From Dechloromonas sp. UBA6271 (lineage in GTDB: Bacteria > Pseudomonadota > Gammaproteobacteria > Burkholderiales > Rhodocyclaceae), in contig DJUX01000030.1 in assembly GCA_002440665.1 (NCBI GenBank), forward strand, positions 9,709-73,708: a stretch of 64,000 bases of DNA. The letters are read 5' to 3'. Each line of letters begins with the position of its first letter. The first letter of the stretch is position 1. Positions 49,269 to 58,080 of this stretch are shown piece by piece. The position numbers and the translations under genes are program-made. The notes under the pieces were generated by a model, which saw nothing but the letters and a program-made list of their open reading frames with translations, did no database searches and was not told the DNA's origin.

Positions 49269-49930
49269 TGCAGAAATTCAAGCTTGCCCTCGCCGCTGCT
49301 GCCCTGATCAGCACCCTGCCGCTGCTGCAGGGCTGCGTTCCTGCCGTCGTCGGCGCCGGCGCGGCAGCCGGCGTGATGACCGCCCACGACCGCCGCACGA
49401 CCGGCACCCAGGCCGACGACGAAGGCCTGGAATGGAAGGCGGCGCAACAGATTCCCGAGAATTACAAGAACGATGCCCACGTCAACTTCACCGCCTTCAA
49501 CCGCCGCCTGCTGATTACCGGCGAAGTGCCGAGCGAGGAAGCGCGGAACGTCATCGGCGAGCGGGTCGGCAAGCTCGAAGGCGTCAAGGAAGTCTTCAAC
49601 GAAACCGTCGTCGGCGCGGCCTCGTCGCTGTCGTCGCGGACCAACGACAGTTACGTGACATCCAAGGTCAAGGCCCGCCTGGTTGACGAAAAGACCATCT
49701 CGGCCAACCACGTCAAGGTCGTCACCGAGGCCGGCGTCGTCTACCTGATGGGCATCGTCACCGAGCGCGAGGGCAAGGTCGCCGTCGCCGTCACCCGCAC
49801 CACCGCCGGCGTGCGCAAGGTGGTCAACCTGACCGAAGTGATCAGCGACGCCGAAGCCAAACGCCTGCAGACGCTGCCCAGCGCCGGCACTGCACCGCCT
49901 TCGCAGCCGGCGCCGGTCGAGAATCGCTGA
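49265..49930 (+). CDS. dolP: BON-domain outer-membrane lipoprotein DolP
   Basis: A 221-residue lipoprotein with signal and lipobox (LISTLPLLQGC) followed by two BON domains (residues ~50-120 and ~125-195: VNFTAFNRRLLITGEVPSEEARNVIGERVGKLEGVKEVFNETVV and ISANHVKVVTEAGVVYLMGIVTEREGKVAVAVTRTTAGVRKVVNLTEVI). This is the DolP/YraP architecture; DolP binds anionic lipids at division sites and supports outer-membrane integrity. Start is ATG 49265 or 49268, overlapping diaA. Confidence 0.92.
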   Translation: MMQKFKLALAAAALISTLPLLQGCVPAVVGAGAAAGVMTAHDRRTTGTQADDEGLEWKAAQQIPENYKNDAHVNFTAFNRRLLITGEVPSEEARNVIGERVGKLEGVKEVFNETVVGAASSLSSRTNDSYVTSKVKARLVDEKTISANHVKVVTEAGVVYLMGIVTEREGKVAVAVTRTTAGVRKVVNLTEVISDAEAKRLQTLPSAGTAPPSQPAPVENR

Positions 49931-49963
49931 CGGACAACACCAACCAGCAAGGGGGAGAAGGTC

Positions 49964-50347
49964 ATGAACCTGGAAAAGGTCATCTTCGGTTTTTTCATCG
50001 TCCTTGCCGCCACGCTCAACTTCGGCTTCTTCATCGGCGACATCGAGCGCCCGGAACTGCACCACGTCTATGAACTGGCAGCCGCGCTGATCGTCAGCCT
50101 GATCGCCACCGTGCTCAAGTTCGGCGACCGCACGCAGATCGGCGCCATACACCTGTCCACCAGCCTGGTCGCCGACCTGCAGCTGATCGCCGCTGCCATC
50201 ACCTGGGCGGTGGCAGTCCACGTCACCGGCGTCGGCATGACGCCGGAAGTCACCTCCAGCGTCGTCTCGCTGTCTGGCGGCGCGCTCTTCGCCAACATCG
50301 TCTCGGTCATCATCCTGATCGTCGAAACCGTCATGCTGCGTCGTTAG
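49964..50347 (+). CDS. four-span membrane protein (DUF6394-like)
   Basis: A 127-residue membrane protein with about four spans: VIFGFFIVLAATLNFGFFI, YELAAALIVSLIATVLKFG, DLQLIAAAITWAVAVHV and GGALFANIVSVIILIVETVML. AAGGGGGAG precedes the ATG. It ends 16 nt before a potassium-channel gene and is likely co-transcribed, so an accessory role to the channel is plausible. I recognise the pattern as the small DUF6394-type family, but no activity is known. Confidence 0.75.
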   Translation: MNLEKVIFGFFIVLAATLNFGFFIGDIERPELHHVYELAAALIVSLIATVLKFGDRTQIGAIHLSTSLVADLQLIAAAITWAVAVHVTGVGMTPEVTSSVVSLSGGALFANIVSVIILIVETVMLRR

Positions 50348-50363
50348 ACCCGGAGAGCCGGCG

Positions 50364-52085
50364 ATGGTCAACAGCGCCTTCTTCCTCGTCCTGCGGCGCA
50401 TGCGGGGGCCGATCATCGTGCTGATCGTCATCTATGGCATTTCGGTGATCGGCCTGACGCTGGTTCCCGGCGTCGACGCCGAAGGCCGGCCGGCGCCACC
50501 GCTCAGCATCTTCCACGCCTTCTATTTCATCAGCTACACGGCGACGACCATCGGCTTCGGCGAGATCCCGACCGCCTTTTCCGACGCGCAGCGACTGTGG
50601 GTGACGTTCTGCATCTACCTGACCGTCGTCGGCTGGTCGTACTCGGTGCTGACGCTGATTGCCCTGCTCCAGGACAAGGGCTTCCAGAACACGCTGACGG
50701 TCAACCGCTTCCGCCGTCGCATCCGCCGCCTCAAGGAACCTTTCTACCTGATCTGCGGCTGCGGCGAAACCGGCAATCTGATCTGTCGCACCCTCGACCG
50801 CCTCGGGCATGCCTTCGTCGTGCTGGAAAAGGACGAACTGCGGGTGCAGGAAATCGACCTGCAGGACTTCAAGACCGATACCCCGGCCCTCGCCGCCGAC
50901 GCGCGCCAGCCGAACATCCTGAAGCTGGCCGGGCTCCAGCACGCGAAATGCCGCGCCGTGCTGGCGGTGACCAATGACGAGGAAGCCAACCTGGCGATCG
51001 CCATCGCCGTGCGCCTGCTCAATCCCGGCATCCCCGTCATCGCGCGCGCCCGAACGCCCTCGGTGGCTGCCAACATGGCCTCGTTCGGCACCGACCACAT
51101 CATCAATCCCTTCGCCCGTTTCGCCGAATACCTGGGACTCGCCGTCGCATCCCCCGAACGCTTCCGCCTCATCGAGATGCTGACCGGCCTGCCCGAAACG
51201 CCGCTGCCGGAACCGCACCGGCCGCCGGCCGGGCGCTGGATCCTGTGCGGCTATGGCCGCTTCGGACACCTACTCGCCACCCATCTGCAACCTGCCGGGA
51301 TAGACCTGACCATCATCGACCCCGGCTGCGCCGACTGCGCATCGCCACCGACCATCCGCGGCCACGGCACCGAGGCCGTGACGCTGCGGCAAGCTGGGAT
51401 TGACAGTGCTGCAGGCATCATCGCCGGCAGCGACGACGATGTGAACAACCTGTCCATCGCGGTGACTGCCAGCGAACTCAAGCCGTCGCTGTTCGTCGTC
51501 ACCCGCCAGAACCACAGCGTCAACAACCCGCTGTTCGCGGCTTACAACGCCGACTTCACGATGATTCCCGGCCGCATCGTCGCGCAGGAGTGCATCGCCA
51601 TCCTGACGACGCCCCTGCTGGCGGCCTTCCTCGACCTGCTGCGCGAGCGCGACGAAACCTGGAGCGGTGCCCTGGTCGTCCGCCTGCAGGCCCTGTGCGA
51701 CGGGCGCACACCGGCGCTGTGGGCGATCAAGCTCAATATCGCCGAGGCCCAGGGAGCGTATCGCGCCCTGATGCAGGGCCGGCGCATCGCCCTCGGCGAC
51801 ATCCTGCGCGACGGCACCGACCGCAGCCAGGCGCTGCCGGCAGCCACCCTGCTGATCCGGCGCGACAAGGAACTGATCCTGCTGCCGCCGGACGAATTCC
51901 TGCTGGCGGCCGGCGACGAACTGCTGCTGGCCAGTTCACTGTCTGCCCGGCGCAACCTCGAACTGACCCTGCACAACCCGAACGAACTCGACTACGTGCT
52001 GACCGGCAGCGAGGTTTCCGGCAGCTGGCTGTGGGAACGCTTCATGCGTTCCGGTCGGCCGGGCGCACCCGCCGGCGAGCCCTGA
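50364..52085 (+). CDS. potassium channel with two RCK/TrkA-N modules
   Basis: A 573-residue ion channel. The N-terminal pore module has two membrane spans (GPIIVLIVIYGISVIGLTLV and LWVTFCIYLTVVGWSYSVLTLIALL) flanking the filter TATTIGFGEIP. Two cytoplasmic TrkA-N/RCK Rossmann domains follow, YLICGCGETGNLICRTLDRLGHAFVVLEKDE and WILCGYGRFGHLLATHLQPAGIDLTIIDP, plus a C-terminal TrkA-C-like region (LALPAATLLIRRDKELILLPPDEFLLAAGDELLLA). This resembles MthK/GsuK-type gated channels. It lies 16 nt after the DUF6394-like gene. Confidence 0.92.
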   Translation: MVNSAFFLVLRRMRGPIIVLIVIYGISVIGLTLVPGVDAEGRPAPPLSIFHAFYFISYTATTIGFGEIPTAFSDAQRLWVTFCIYLTVVGWSYSVLTLIALLQDKGFQNTLTVNRFRRRIRRLKEPFYLICGCGETGNLICRTLDRLGHAFVVLEKDELRVQEIDLQDFKTDTPALAADARQPNILKLAGLQHAKCRAVLAVTNDEEANLAIAIAVRLLNPGIPVIARARTPSVAANMASFGTDHIINPFARFAEYLGLAVASPERFRLIEMLTGLPETPLPEPHRPPAGRWILCGYGRFGHLLATHLQPAGIDLTIIDPGCADCASPPTIRGHGTEAVTLRQAGIDSAAGIIAGSDDDVNNLSIAVTASELKPSLFVVTRQNHSVNNPLFAAYNADFTMIPGRIVAQECIAILTTPLLAAFLDLLRERDETWSGALVVRLQALCDGRTPALWAIKLNIAEAQGAYRALMQGRRIALGDILRDGTDRSQALPAATLLIRRDKELILLPPDEFLLAAGDELLLASSLSARRNLELTLHNPNELDYVLTGSEVSGSWLWERFMRSGRPGAPAGEP

Positions 52086-52121
52086 AACTGCTTCACGCCC
52101 CACCCACGCAAGGAGAAAAAC

Positions 52122-52670
52122 ATGTCCTCACTCAAGTTTCTCGGCATTTCCGGCAGCCTGCGCCGCGCCTCGACCAACAGCGGCCTGCTGCGCGCCGCCG
52201 CCGCCCGCCTGCCGGCCGGTGTGACGATGGAAGTCGCCGACCTCTCCGACATCCCCTTCTACAACGCCGACATCCCCCAGAAACCGGCGTCCGTCGTCCG
52301 CGTGCTGGCCCAGATGGCGGCGGCCGACGCGCTCGTCCTGGCCTGCCCGGAATACAACTATTCGCTGGCGCCAGCGCTCAAGAACATTCTCGACTGGGCC
52401 TCGCGCGAGCCGGACAATGCGCTGATTTCGGGCAAGACGGCGTCGATCATGGGCGCCGGCGGCGGCATGGGCACCTCGCGCTCGCAGTATCACCTGCGCC
52501 AGGTCTGCGTCTTCCTCAACCTGCACCTGCTCAACAAGCCGGAAGTCTTCTCGAATGCCTTCGCCGGCGGCTTCGACGCCGAGGGCAACCTGACCGATGC
52601 CAAGATCGCGACGCTGGTCGGCGAACAGATGTACGCACTGGCCCACTGGACACGGCGGATCAAGGGCTGA
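52122..52670 (+). CDS. NADPH-dependent FMN reductase
   Basis: A 182-residue flavodoxin-fold enzyme. The FMN phosphate loop is GISGSLRRASTNSGLLRAA and the second FMN site LVLACPEYNYSLAPALKNILDWASRE. The family reduces quinones, chromate or azo dyes in vitro; the physiological substrate is unknown. AAGGAG precedes the ATG. It is the last plus-strand gene before the convergent end of the LitR-linked operon. Confidence 0.92.
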   Translation: MSSLKFLGISGSLRRASTNSGLLRAAAARLPAGVTMEVADLSDIPFYNADIPQKPASVVRVLAQMAAADALVLACPEYNYSLAPALKNILDWASREPDNALISGKTASIMGAGGGMGTSRSQYHLRQVCVFLNLHLLNKPEVFSNAFAGGFDAEGNLTDAKIATLVGEQMYALAHWTRRIKG

Positions 52671-52694
52671 CACCCGCCGGCGCGGCGGCGCCAC

Positions 52695-53117
52695 TCAGGC
52701 CGCCAGCGCCCGCTTGAGGCCGCGCATCAGCGTGCCGAGCGCCGGCAGCTTCATGTACAGCTCTTCGGCCGTGTCCCAGTAGTCACGGTGATAGATGACC
52801 TTGCCGGATGCATCGAACTTGAGATGCGACACGCCGCGCATGACCTGCGCCTCGCCGCGGCCCCACAGGCGCACCCGGAAATAGAACTCCCATACCAGCA
52901 TGGCGCCGCCGGCGTCGACGACCCTTTCGGTGACGACGAAGCGCGGCTCGGCGACCTGGCGGAACATGTGGGTGAAGATGCGCTGGATGGCGGCAACGCC
53001 GCGGACCTCGTTGAACGGATCCTTGAACCAGGCGTCGTCGGCGTAGAAGTCGGGAAAGCGGGCGACGCTCTCGATGCTGAGGTCGTGGTAGAAGCGGATC
53101 AGGGCGTCGAGATTCAT
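52695..53117 (-). CDS. NTF2-like (SnoaL-type) protein, last gene of LitR-linked operon
   Basis: A 140-residue alpha+beta-barrel protein. The pattern LIRFYHDLSIESVARFPDFYADDAWFKDPFNEVRGVAAIQRIFTHMF, and later LKFDASGKVIYHRDYWD, is typical of SnoaL/NTF2-like folds that bind or transform small hydrophobic compounds. It begins 1 nt after the SDR gene ends, so it is co-transcribed. Such proteins recur next to SDR, cyclopropane-synthase-like and amine-oxidase-like genes in stress lipid operons. Function is not known. Confidence 0.85.
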   Translation of the reverse strand: MNLDALIRFYHDLSIESVARFPDFYADDAWFKDPFNEVRGVAAIQRIFTHMFRQVAEPRFVVTERVVDAGGAMLVWEFYFRVRLWGRGEAQVMRGVSHLKFDASGKVIYHRDYWDTAEELYMKLPALGTLMRGLKRALAA

Positions 53118-53118
53118 T

Positions 53119-53874
53119 TCAGCCTCCGGTAAAGCGGCGGATCAGGGGAAAATACCAGCGATAGGGCAGGTGGGCGATCAGCTTCATGACCAGCGTGAAG
53201 CGCTTCGGGAAATGGATTTCGAAATTTGCCTTCCGGAAGCCGTCGACCGCAGCAGATGCCGCCTGTTCCGGGGTCAGCAGCGCTGGCATCGCGAAATCGT
53301 TCTGCGCCGTCAGTTGCGTCGCGACGAAGCCGGGGTTGATCACCCAGACGCCGATGCCCTGCGCCGCCAGGTCGAGGTGCAACACTTCGGCGAAATGGAT
53401 CAGCGCCGCCTTGCCCGGCCCATAGCACAGCGCCTTGGGCAGGCCGCGATAGCCGGCGACGCTGGCAACGAAGGCGATGCCGCCGCCCGGCTGCAGATCG
53501 CCCAGCACGGTCGTGGCGAGGCGCATGGCGCCATTGAAATTGACGGCAACGACCTGCTCGGCGACCGCCAGGTCGAAGTTGCCGGCGCGCATCGGCACGT
53601 AGTCACCAGCCAGATAGACGACCAGGTCAACGCCGCCCCAGGCAGCCAGCAATCCCTTGCGGGCCGCCGCCAGGCTCACCGTGTCGGTCGCATCACAAGG
53701 CAGCAGCAGCGCGTCGGCGATGGCGAGCGCCTTCAGCTTGCCGCCGTTGCGCGCCGACAGCGCCAGCCGCGCGCCGCGCCGCGCCAGTTCCTGCGCCATG
53801 GCCGCGCCGATGCCGGCCGACGCTCCGACCAGCCAGACACGCTTGCCGCGCCAGTCGGCGATCTTCGGGTTCAT
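53119..53874 (-). CDS. short-chain dehydrogenase/reductase
   Basis: A 251-residue NAD(P)-dependent oxidoreductase with the cofactor loop VWLVGASAGIGAAMAQELARRG. The NNAG-equivalent is VVYLAGDYVP, and the catalytic Ser-Tyr-Lys set is in VASVAGYRGLPKALCYGPGKAAL. The C-terminus (RFTLVMKLIAHLPYRWYFPLIRRF) is amphipathic and basic, suggesting membrane contact, in line with a lipid substrate. The ATG at 53874 overlaps the DUF3833 gene by 4 nt. Confidence 0.92.
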   Translation of the reverse strand: MNPKIADWRGKRVWLVGASAGIGAAMAQELARRGARLALSARNGGKLKALAIADALLLPCDATDTVSLAAARKGLLAAWGGVDLVVYLAGDYVPMRAGNFDLAVAEQVVAVNFNGAMRLATTVLGDLQPGGGIAFVASVAGYRGLPKALCYGPGKAALIHFAEVLHLDLAAQGIGVWVINPGFVATQLTAQNDFAMPALLTPEQAASAAVDGFRKANFEIHFPKRFTLVMKLIAHLPYRWYFPLIRRFTGG

Positions 53875-54392
53875 CGCTTGACGAAGGTCAGCGTCACTTC
53901 GCCGAGATTGAAGCCCCATTTCGACATGTAGGAACGGTTCATCATCACCTTGTCGTCCATCAGGAACATCCAGTCGTCGAAATCGACGTGATAAACCTTG
54001 CCATCCACCGGCAGGGCAAGCACGTAGCGCCAGCGCAGCGCATTGCCGGACACTTCGCCGATGGCCTCGCCGACGACATCATCGGCCGTGCCGCGATACT
54101 TGCCGTCGGGCTGCCGGGTCAGCGTCCATACCCGGCGCGAGGTCGTGCCGTCTGACCACTTGAAATTCTCGTCGAGGACGCCGGTATCGCCTTGCCATTT
54201 GGCGTCGATGACGACGTGGAAGCGCTTCTTCACCTCGCCCGAGCGCCCCTGGAACATGCCCCAGGCGTCCAGCGTCCCGTTCAGGTATTGCTTCAGGTCA
54301 AGCGCCGGCTTTTCGGCGCGGTATTGTTCAACACCGGTCGCGGCGCAGCCGGCCAGGCCGAGGGTGAACGCAGCGGCTAACAGGAATTTCAT
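53871..54392 (-). CDS. DUF3833 lipoprotein
   Basis: A 173-residue predicted lipoprotein (MKFLLAAAFTLGLAGCAATG, lipobox LAGC) with a single beta-rich domain: YLNGTLDAWGMFQGRSGEVKKRFHVVIDAKWQGDTGVLDENFKWSDGTTSRRVWTLTRQPDGKYRGTADDVVGEAIGEVSGNALRWRY. This is the DUF3833 family, lipocalin-like in pattern and commonly found beside cyclopropane-synthase-like genes. It overlaps the transporter and SDR genes by 4 nt each. It may bind a lipid at the envelope. Confidence 0.88.
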   Translation of the reverse strand: MKFLLAAAFTLGLAGCAATGVEQYRAEKPALDLKQYLNGTLDAWGMFQGRSGEVKKRFHVVIDAKWQGDTGVLDENFKWSDGTTSRRVWTLTRQPDGKYRGTADDVVGEAIGEVSGNALRWRYVLALPVDGKVYHVDFDDWMFLMDDKVMMNRSYMSKWGFNLGEVTLTFVKR

Positions 54393-55612
54393 CGATCGAT
54401 CTCCAGAAAATGGCGCCAGCGCCACAGCAACAGGCCGGCCAGCGCCTTGAAGGCGAGCGGCAGCAGGGCGTAGGCAAACGTCAGGGCGGGCAGTCCGGCG
54501 CCGCTGCCCGGCACGTAGCCGAGGGCGCCGAGCAGGGGCAGCGAAAGGCCGGCGGCTAGCGCCAGGTTGAGCTTGGCGACGAAATTCCAGACGCCGAAAC
54601 AGGCGCCGGCCTGCCCCTGGCGTTCGCCGAGGTCGGCGGCAATGGCCGCCGGCAGCGCCAGATCCGCCCCGAGCGCCAGCCCGGATGCCAGGCAGATGAC
54701 GGCGAACGGCCACAGGTCACCGGCGTTGAGCAGGCTGGCGCCGGCAAAGGCGACGATCGACAGGAGCATCGCCCCCAGCCAGGCGGCGACGCGACCGTAA
54801 CGCCCGGCCAGCCTGACCCACAGCGGCAGCGAGGCGGCGCCGGCGACGAAATAGAGGGCGAGCAGCGGGCCGCTGGCCTGCTCCAGACGCAGCACATCGG
54901 CAACGAAGAAGAGAAATAGGGTCGCCGGTAGCGCGGCGGCGATGCCGCTGGCGATGAAAACGGCGAGCAGGCGGCGGAAGGCGCCATCGGCCATGACGCG
55001 GCGCAGGCTGGGCAGCAAGGGCTGGCGCACCGCTTCCGCTGCCGGGCCGGCGGCGACCCGGCTGAAAGTCGCCGCGGCGGCAATCAGCAGCAGTGGCGGC
55101 AGGATCCAGCTCAGGCGCGCGATGCCGTCGCTGAGGTTGGCCGCCAGCAGCGCCGGCAAGGCGGCGGCGAGGACGACACCAAGCAGTCCGAATCCCTCTC
55201 TTGCTGCGGTCAACCGCGTGCGCAGGGCAGAATCGCCGCCGATGTCCGCCCCCCAAGCCTGGTAGGCGACGGTGGCGGCCGAGAAACCGAGGTAGGTCAG
55301 CGCCAGCGAGGCGACCAGCCACAGTGCGACATTTACTCCGGGCGGATTGAGCAGGGCGACGAAGCCGACGGTGAAGGGAACCAGGGCGACGGCCACCATG
55401 GCCGGGCGCGAGACGCGGTCGGCCAGCCATCCCAGCCACGGGTCGACGCCGGCATCGAGCAGGCGCGTGCCGAGCAGGATGGCGCCGAGCAGCGCCAGTT
55501 CCATGCCGGCAACTTCGGCGTAGAAGCGCGGCACATGGACATAGATCGGCAGCGCAGCGAAGGCCAGCGGCAGGCCGAGCAGGCCGTAGGCGAGGACGCG
55601 GCCGGTGGTCAT
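54389..55612 (-). CDS. MFS transporter (GPH-like)
   Basis: A 407-residue membrane protein with about twelve spans. The LGTRLLDAGVDPWLGWLADRVSRP segment after span 2 matches the conserved loop of glycoside-pentoside-hexuronide/major-facilitator carriers, and a second half-repeat follows (ALYFVAGAASLPLWVRLAGRYGR). The ATG at 55612 starts the first span; longer frames are antisense or shadow sequence. The substrate is unknown; within this lipid-related operon it could move a fatty acid derivative or a cofactor precursor. Confidence 0.87.
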   Translation of the reverse strand: MTTGRVLAYGLLGLPLAFAALPIYVHVPRFYAEVAGMELALLGAILLGTRLLDAGVDPWLGWLADRVSRPAMVAVALVPFTVGFVALLNPPGVNVALWLVASLALTYLGFSAATVAYQAWGADIGGDSALRTRLTAAREGFGLLGVVLAAALPALLAANLSDGIARLSWILPPLLLIAAAATFSRVAAGPAAEAVRQPLLPSLRRVMADGAFRRLLAVFIASGIAAALPATLFLFFVADVLRLEQASGPLLALYFVAGAASLPLWVRLAGRYGRVAAWLGAMLLSIVAFAGASLLNAGDLWPFAVICLASGLALGADLALPAAIAADLGERQGQAGACFGVWNFVAKLNLALAAGLSLPLLGALGYVPGSGAGLPALTFAYALLPLAFKALAGLLLWRWRHFLEIDR

Positions 55613-55613
55613 C

Positions 55614-56150
55614 TCAGACGGCCGGACGCTTGAGCAATGCGGCGCGCAGTTCAGGCGCACTGGTCCGGGCATCGAGCCAGATGGCGAAGAAGGCGCGGGC
55701 GAAGGCGGGATCGTCGATGGCGCCGAGCGGGCGGTCATTGAGGAAGAAACGGGCGCCTTCCGCCAATTGCAGGCCGAGGATATGGTCGCCGGGCCGCACA
55801 TCGGGAAATATCCGCGCCATCTGCTCGCCCCAGTTCCTGAGGAGAGCCTCGTCGGCGAGGCCCAGGTTGCGGATTTCCTTGACGCTTGCCTCCGCAATAT
55901 CCTGTCCGGAAATGTTGCGTTTGTAGGTCAGTTTAAGCGCCAGCGGCGGCCGCAGAGGGTCTTCGCCGCCGGCCCACAGGGTGGCTTCATAGACCAGGAA
56001 GCCGAAACGGCGGAATTCACCACTACCCCAGCGCTGAAAGCCGGCGGTCGGGCCTTCAGCGGCGCCATTGGCCAGCCCGGCCAGCGGCCAGATGGCAAAC
56101 AGCCCGAGCAGCCGCCGCCTAGCGATGCGCGAGTTCAAAATGGACGACAT
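55614..56150 (-). CDS. chalcone-isomerase-fold protein
   Basis: A 178-residue protein with a probable N-terminal signal (RRRLLGLFAIWPLAGLANGAA). The domain RFGFLVYEATLWAGGEDPLRPPLALKLTYKRNISGQDIAEASVKEIRNLG...GDHILGLQLAEGARFFLNDRPLGAIDDPAFARAFFAIWLDART matches the bacterial chalcone-isomerase-like family. Members of that fold include fatty-acid-binding proteins, which suits the surrounding lipid genes. It overlaps the start region of the transporter within 2 nt and the methyltransferase end by 32 nt. Confidence 0.85.
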   Translation of the reverse strand: MSSILNSRIARRRLLGLFAIWPLAGLANGAAEGPTAGFQRWGSGEFRRFGFLVYEATLWAGGEDPLRPPLALKLTYKRNISGQDIAEASVKEIRNLGLADEALLRNWGEQMARIFPDVRPGDHILGLQLAEGARFFLNDRPLGAIDDPAFARAFFAIWLDARTSAPELRAALLKRPAV

Positions 56151-57303
56151 CGATGTTGCCGGCGAGGAAACCTGCTTCGCAATAGCAGAGGTACATGCGC
56201 CACAGGCGGCGGAACTGCTCGTCGAAGCCGAGGGCGGCGATCTGCGGCCAGTTCACCTCGAAGGCGTGCCGCCATTCGGCCAGCGTGCGTGCGTAATCTG
56301 CACCGAAGGCGTATTCGCCATTCACCGCCAGCCCCTGACGGGCGGCGGCGGCACGGAAGGCGGAACGCGACGGCAGCATGCCGCCCGGAAAGACATATTG
56401 CTGGATGAAATCGGTGCCCTTGCGGTAGTCGGCGAACAGGTCGTCGCGGATGGTGATGCTCTGGATCACCGCCCGGCCGCCCGGTTTCAGCGCCTTGGCA
56501 ACGGTCCTGAAGTAGGTCGGCCACCAGCGTTCGCCGACTGCCTCGAACATCTCGATGGAGACGATATGGTCAAACTGCTCGTTCGTATCACGGTAATCCT
56601 GCAGACGCAGGTTGGCCCCCGGCACCCGCTGCTGCGCCCACGCCAACTGGGCCGGGGACAGGGTCAGGCCGGTCACCTGCAGACCTTCCTGCATCGCCAG
56701 TTCGGCAAAGCCGCCCCAGCCGCAGCCGATTTCGAGGACGCTCTGCCCCGCTTCGGCCTGCAGTCGGCACAGGATACGGCGATACTTGGCGCGCTGCGCT
56801 GTTGCCAGATCGCCATCATCGACAGTGCGGTAGAGGGCGCTGGAATAGCTCATAGATGCGTCGAGCCACAACTTGTAGAAATCATTGCCGAGATCGTAGT
56901 GCGCCATGATGTTGCGCCTGCTGCCGGCCCGGCTGTTGCCGTTCAGCCAGTGGCGCAGGCGTGCTGCCAGCAGGTTGCGCCAGGACCCGTAGACGGCCTT
57001 CTTCAGCGCATCGCGATTCTTCGCCAGCAAGGCGAGCAGGCCGGTGATGTCCGGCGAATCCCAATGGCCGTCCAGATAGGCCTCGGCCAGTCCGATGTCG
57101 CCGCGTGCCAGCGCCTGGCCGAACATCGCTTCGTCATGGACCTGCAGCGTCACGCCATGTTCGCCGTCGCCGAACAGGCGGCGGGCGCCGTCGGGCAGGC
57201 GGACTTCGAGCATGCCGCCCTGCATTTTTTCGAGCAGTTCGAAAACCAGGCGGGTGTCGCGAGCAAGGCGGTCGCTGCCTTGCAGGATCATCGTATTGTT
57301 CAT
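56119..57303 (-). CDS. cyclopropane-fatty-acid-synthase-like methyltransferase
   Basis: A 394-residue SAM-dependent enzyme methylating the double bond of membrane phospholipid acyl chains. The N-terminal lipid-binding domain (residues ~15-105) leads to HYDLGNDFYKLWLDASMSYSSALY. The SAM loop is VLEIGCGWGGFAELAMQEGLQVTGLTLS, then FDHIVSIEMFEAVGERWW and FIQQYVFPGGMLPS. In alphaproteobacterial furan-fatty-acid and singlet-oxygen regulons a similar enzyme is encoded with the flavoprotein and DUF1365 genes also present here, so the product could be a cyclopropane or a methylated furan/unsaturated precursor. Start ATG 57303 overlaps the DUF1365 gene by 4 nt. Confidence 0.92.
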   Translation of the reverse strand: MNNTMILQGSDRLARDTRLVFELLEKMQGGMLEVRLPDGARRLFGDGEHGVTLQVHDEAMFGQALARGDIGLAEAYLDGHWDSPDITGLLALLAKNRDALKKAVYGSWRNLLAARLRHWLNGNSRAGSRRNIMAHYDLGNDFYKLWLDASMSYSSALYRTVDDGDLATAQRAKYRRILCRLQAEAGQSVLEIGCGWGGFAELAMQEGLQVTGLTLSPAQLAWAQQRVPGANLRLQDYRDTNEQFDHIVSIEMFEAVGERWWPTYFRTVAKALKPGGRAVIQSITIRDDLFADYRKGTDFIQQYVFPGGMLPSRSAFRAAAARQGLAVNGEYAFGADYARTLAEWRHAFEVNWPQIAALGFDEQFRRLWRMYLCYCEAGFLAGNIDVVHFELAHR

Positions 57304-58073
57304 TTTGGCAATTCCCGGAGGGATGGTGTTGCGGCGGGCGGCTGAGCGCCGATGAAGGGCACGCCTTTCAGCCACAGCTTCAGGGCCTGCCAGTGGATAC
57401 GGAACATGACGCCGGCGGTCAGCAGCGGCATGCGGGCGAAGGCGCCGAGCAAGGCGCCGGTCGACCACGCCTTCGGCTTGCCGGAAATAGCGGTGCGCAG
57501 CAGTTCGCCCTCGGCATCGTCATAGTCGATGCGAATCAGCGGACGCGCGTGCCGCAGGTGGAAGCGGAAGCGATAGCCGCCCTCCACTTCGCAGAAGGGC
57601 GAAACGTGGAAGGCCTTGCCTGCCCGCAGTACCTGCCCGTCGCGCAGCGGGATGCCGCCGGGGTTGTGCAGCAGGTAGCTGTGGCGCCCACCGAAGGTAT
57701 TGCTGACTTCAGCCAGCACGGCGACCAGTTCGCCGGCCCGGTCGTGGCAAAACCAGAAGCTGACCGGATTGAAGACGTAGCCGAAAACCCGCGGGAAGCA
57801 TTGCAGCACGATCTCGCCGTCGGCCGGCAGGCCGCGTTCACGCAGCAGCGACTGGATCCAGGGCAGCAACGGACTGCCGTCGCGCGGACCGTGGTCCTTC
57901 TGGTGAAAGCTGAGCAGGTTGTTGCGGTCGACCGAGAAAATCGGCCCATTTCCGGCGTTCAGATCGGCCAGCGGCAACTGTATGAAGAAGACAGGGTAAA
58001 CGAAGGCATTGACGGCAGGCCGCAGGCGGTGGTGCATGACATGACCGATCAGCAGGCGGGGACGGGCAGCCAT
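57300..58073 (-). CDS. DUF1365 domain-containing protein
   Basis: A 257-residue protein of the DUF1365 (COG3496) family. Recognisable segments are RLLIGHVMHHRLRPAVNAFVYPVFFIQLPL, FPRVFGYVFNPVSFWFCHD, EVSNTFGGRHSYLL and KAFHVSPFCEVEGGYRFRF. The family is almost always encoded between an amine-oxidase-like flavoprotein and a cyclopropane-synthase-like gene, exactly as here. Activity is unknown, but it is presumed to act on the same lipid. The ATG at 58073 starts the conserved region, 7 nt after the flavoprotein stop. Confidence 0.92.
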   Translation of the reverse strand: MAARPRLLIGHVMHHRLRPAVNAFVYPVFFIQLPLADLNAGNGPIFSVDRNNLLSFHQKDHGPRDGSPLLPWIQSLLRERGLPADGEIVLQCFPRVFGYVFNPVSFWFCHDRAGELVAVLAEVSNTFGGRHSYLLHNPGGIPLRDGQVLRAGKAFHVSPFCEVEGGYRFRFHLRHARPLIRIDYDDAEGELLRTAISGKPKAWSTGALLGAFARMPLLTAGVMFRIHWQALKLWLKGVPFIGAQPPAATPSLRELPK

Positions 58074-58080
58074 GATCGCC

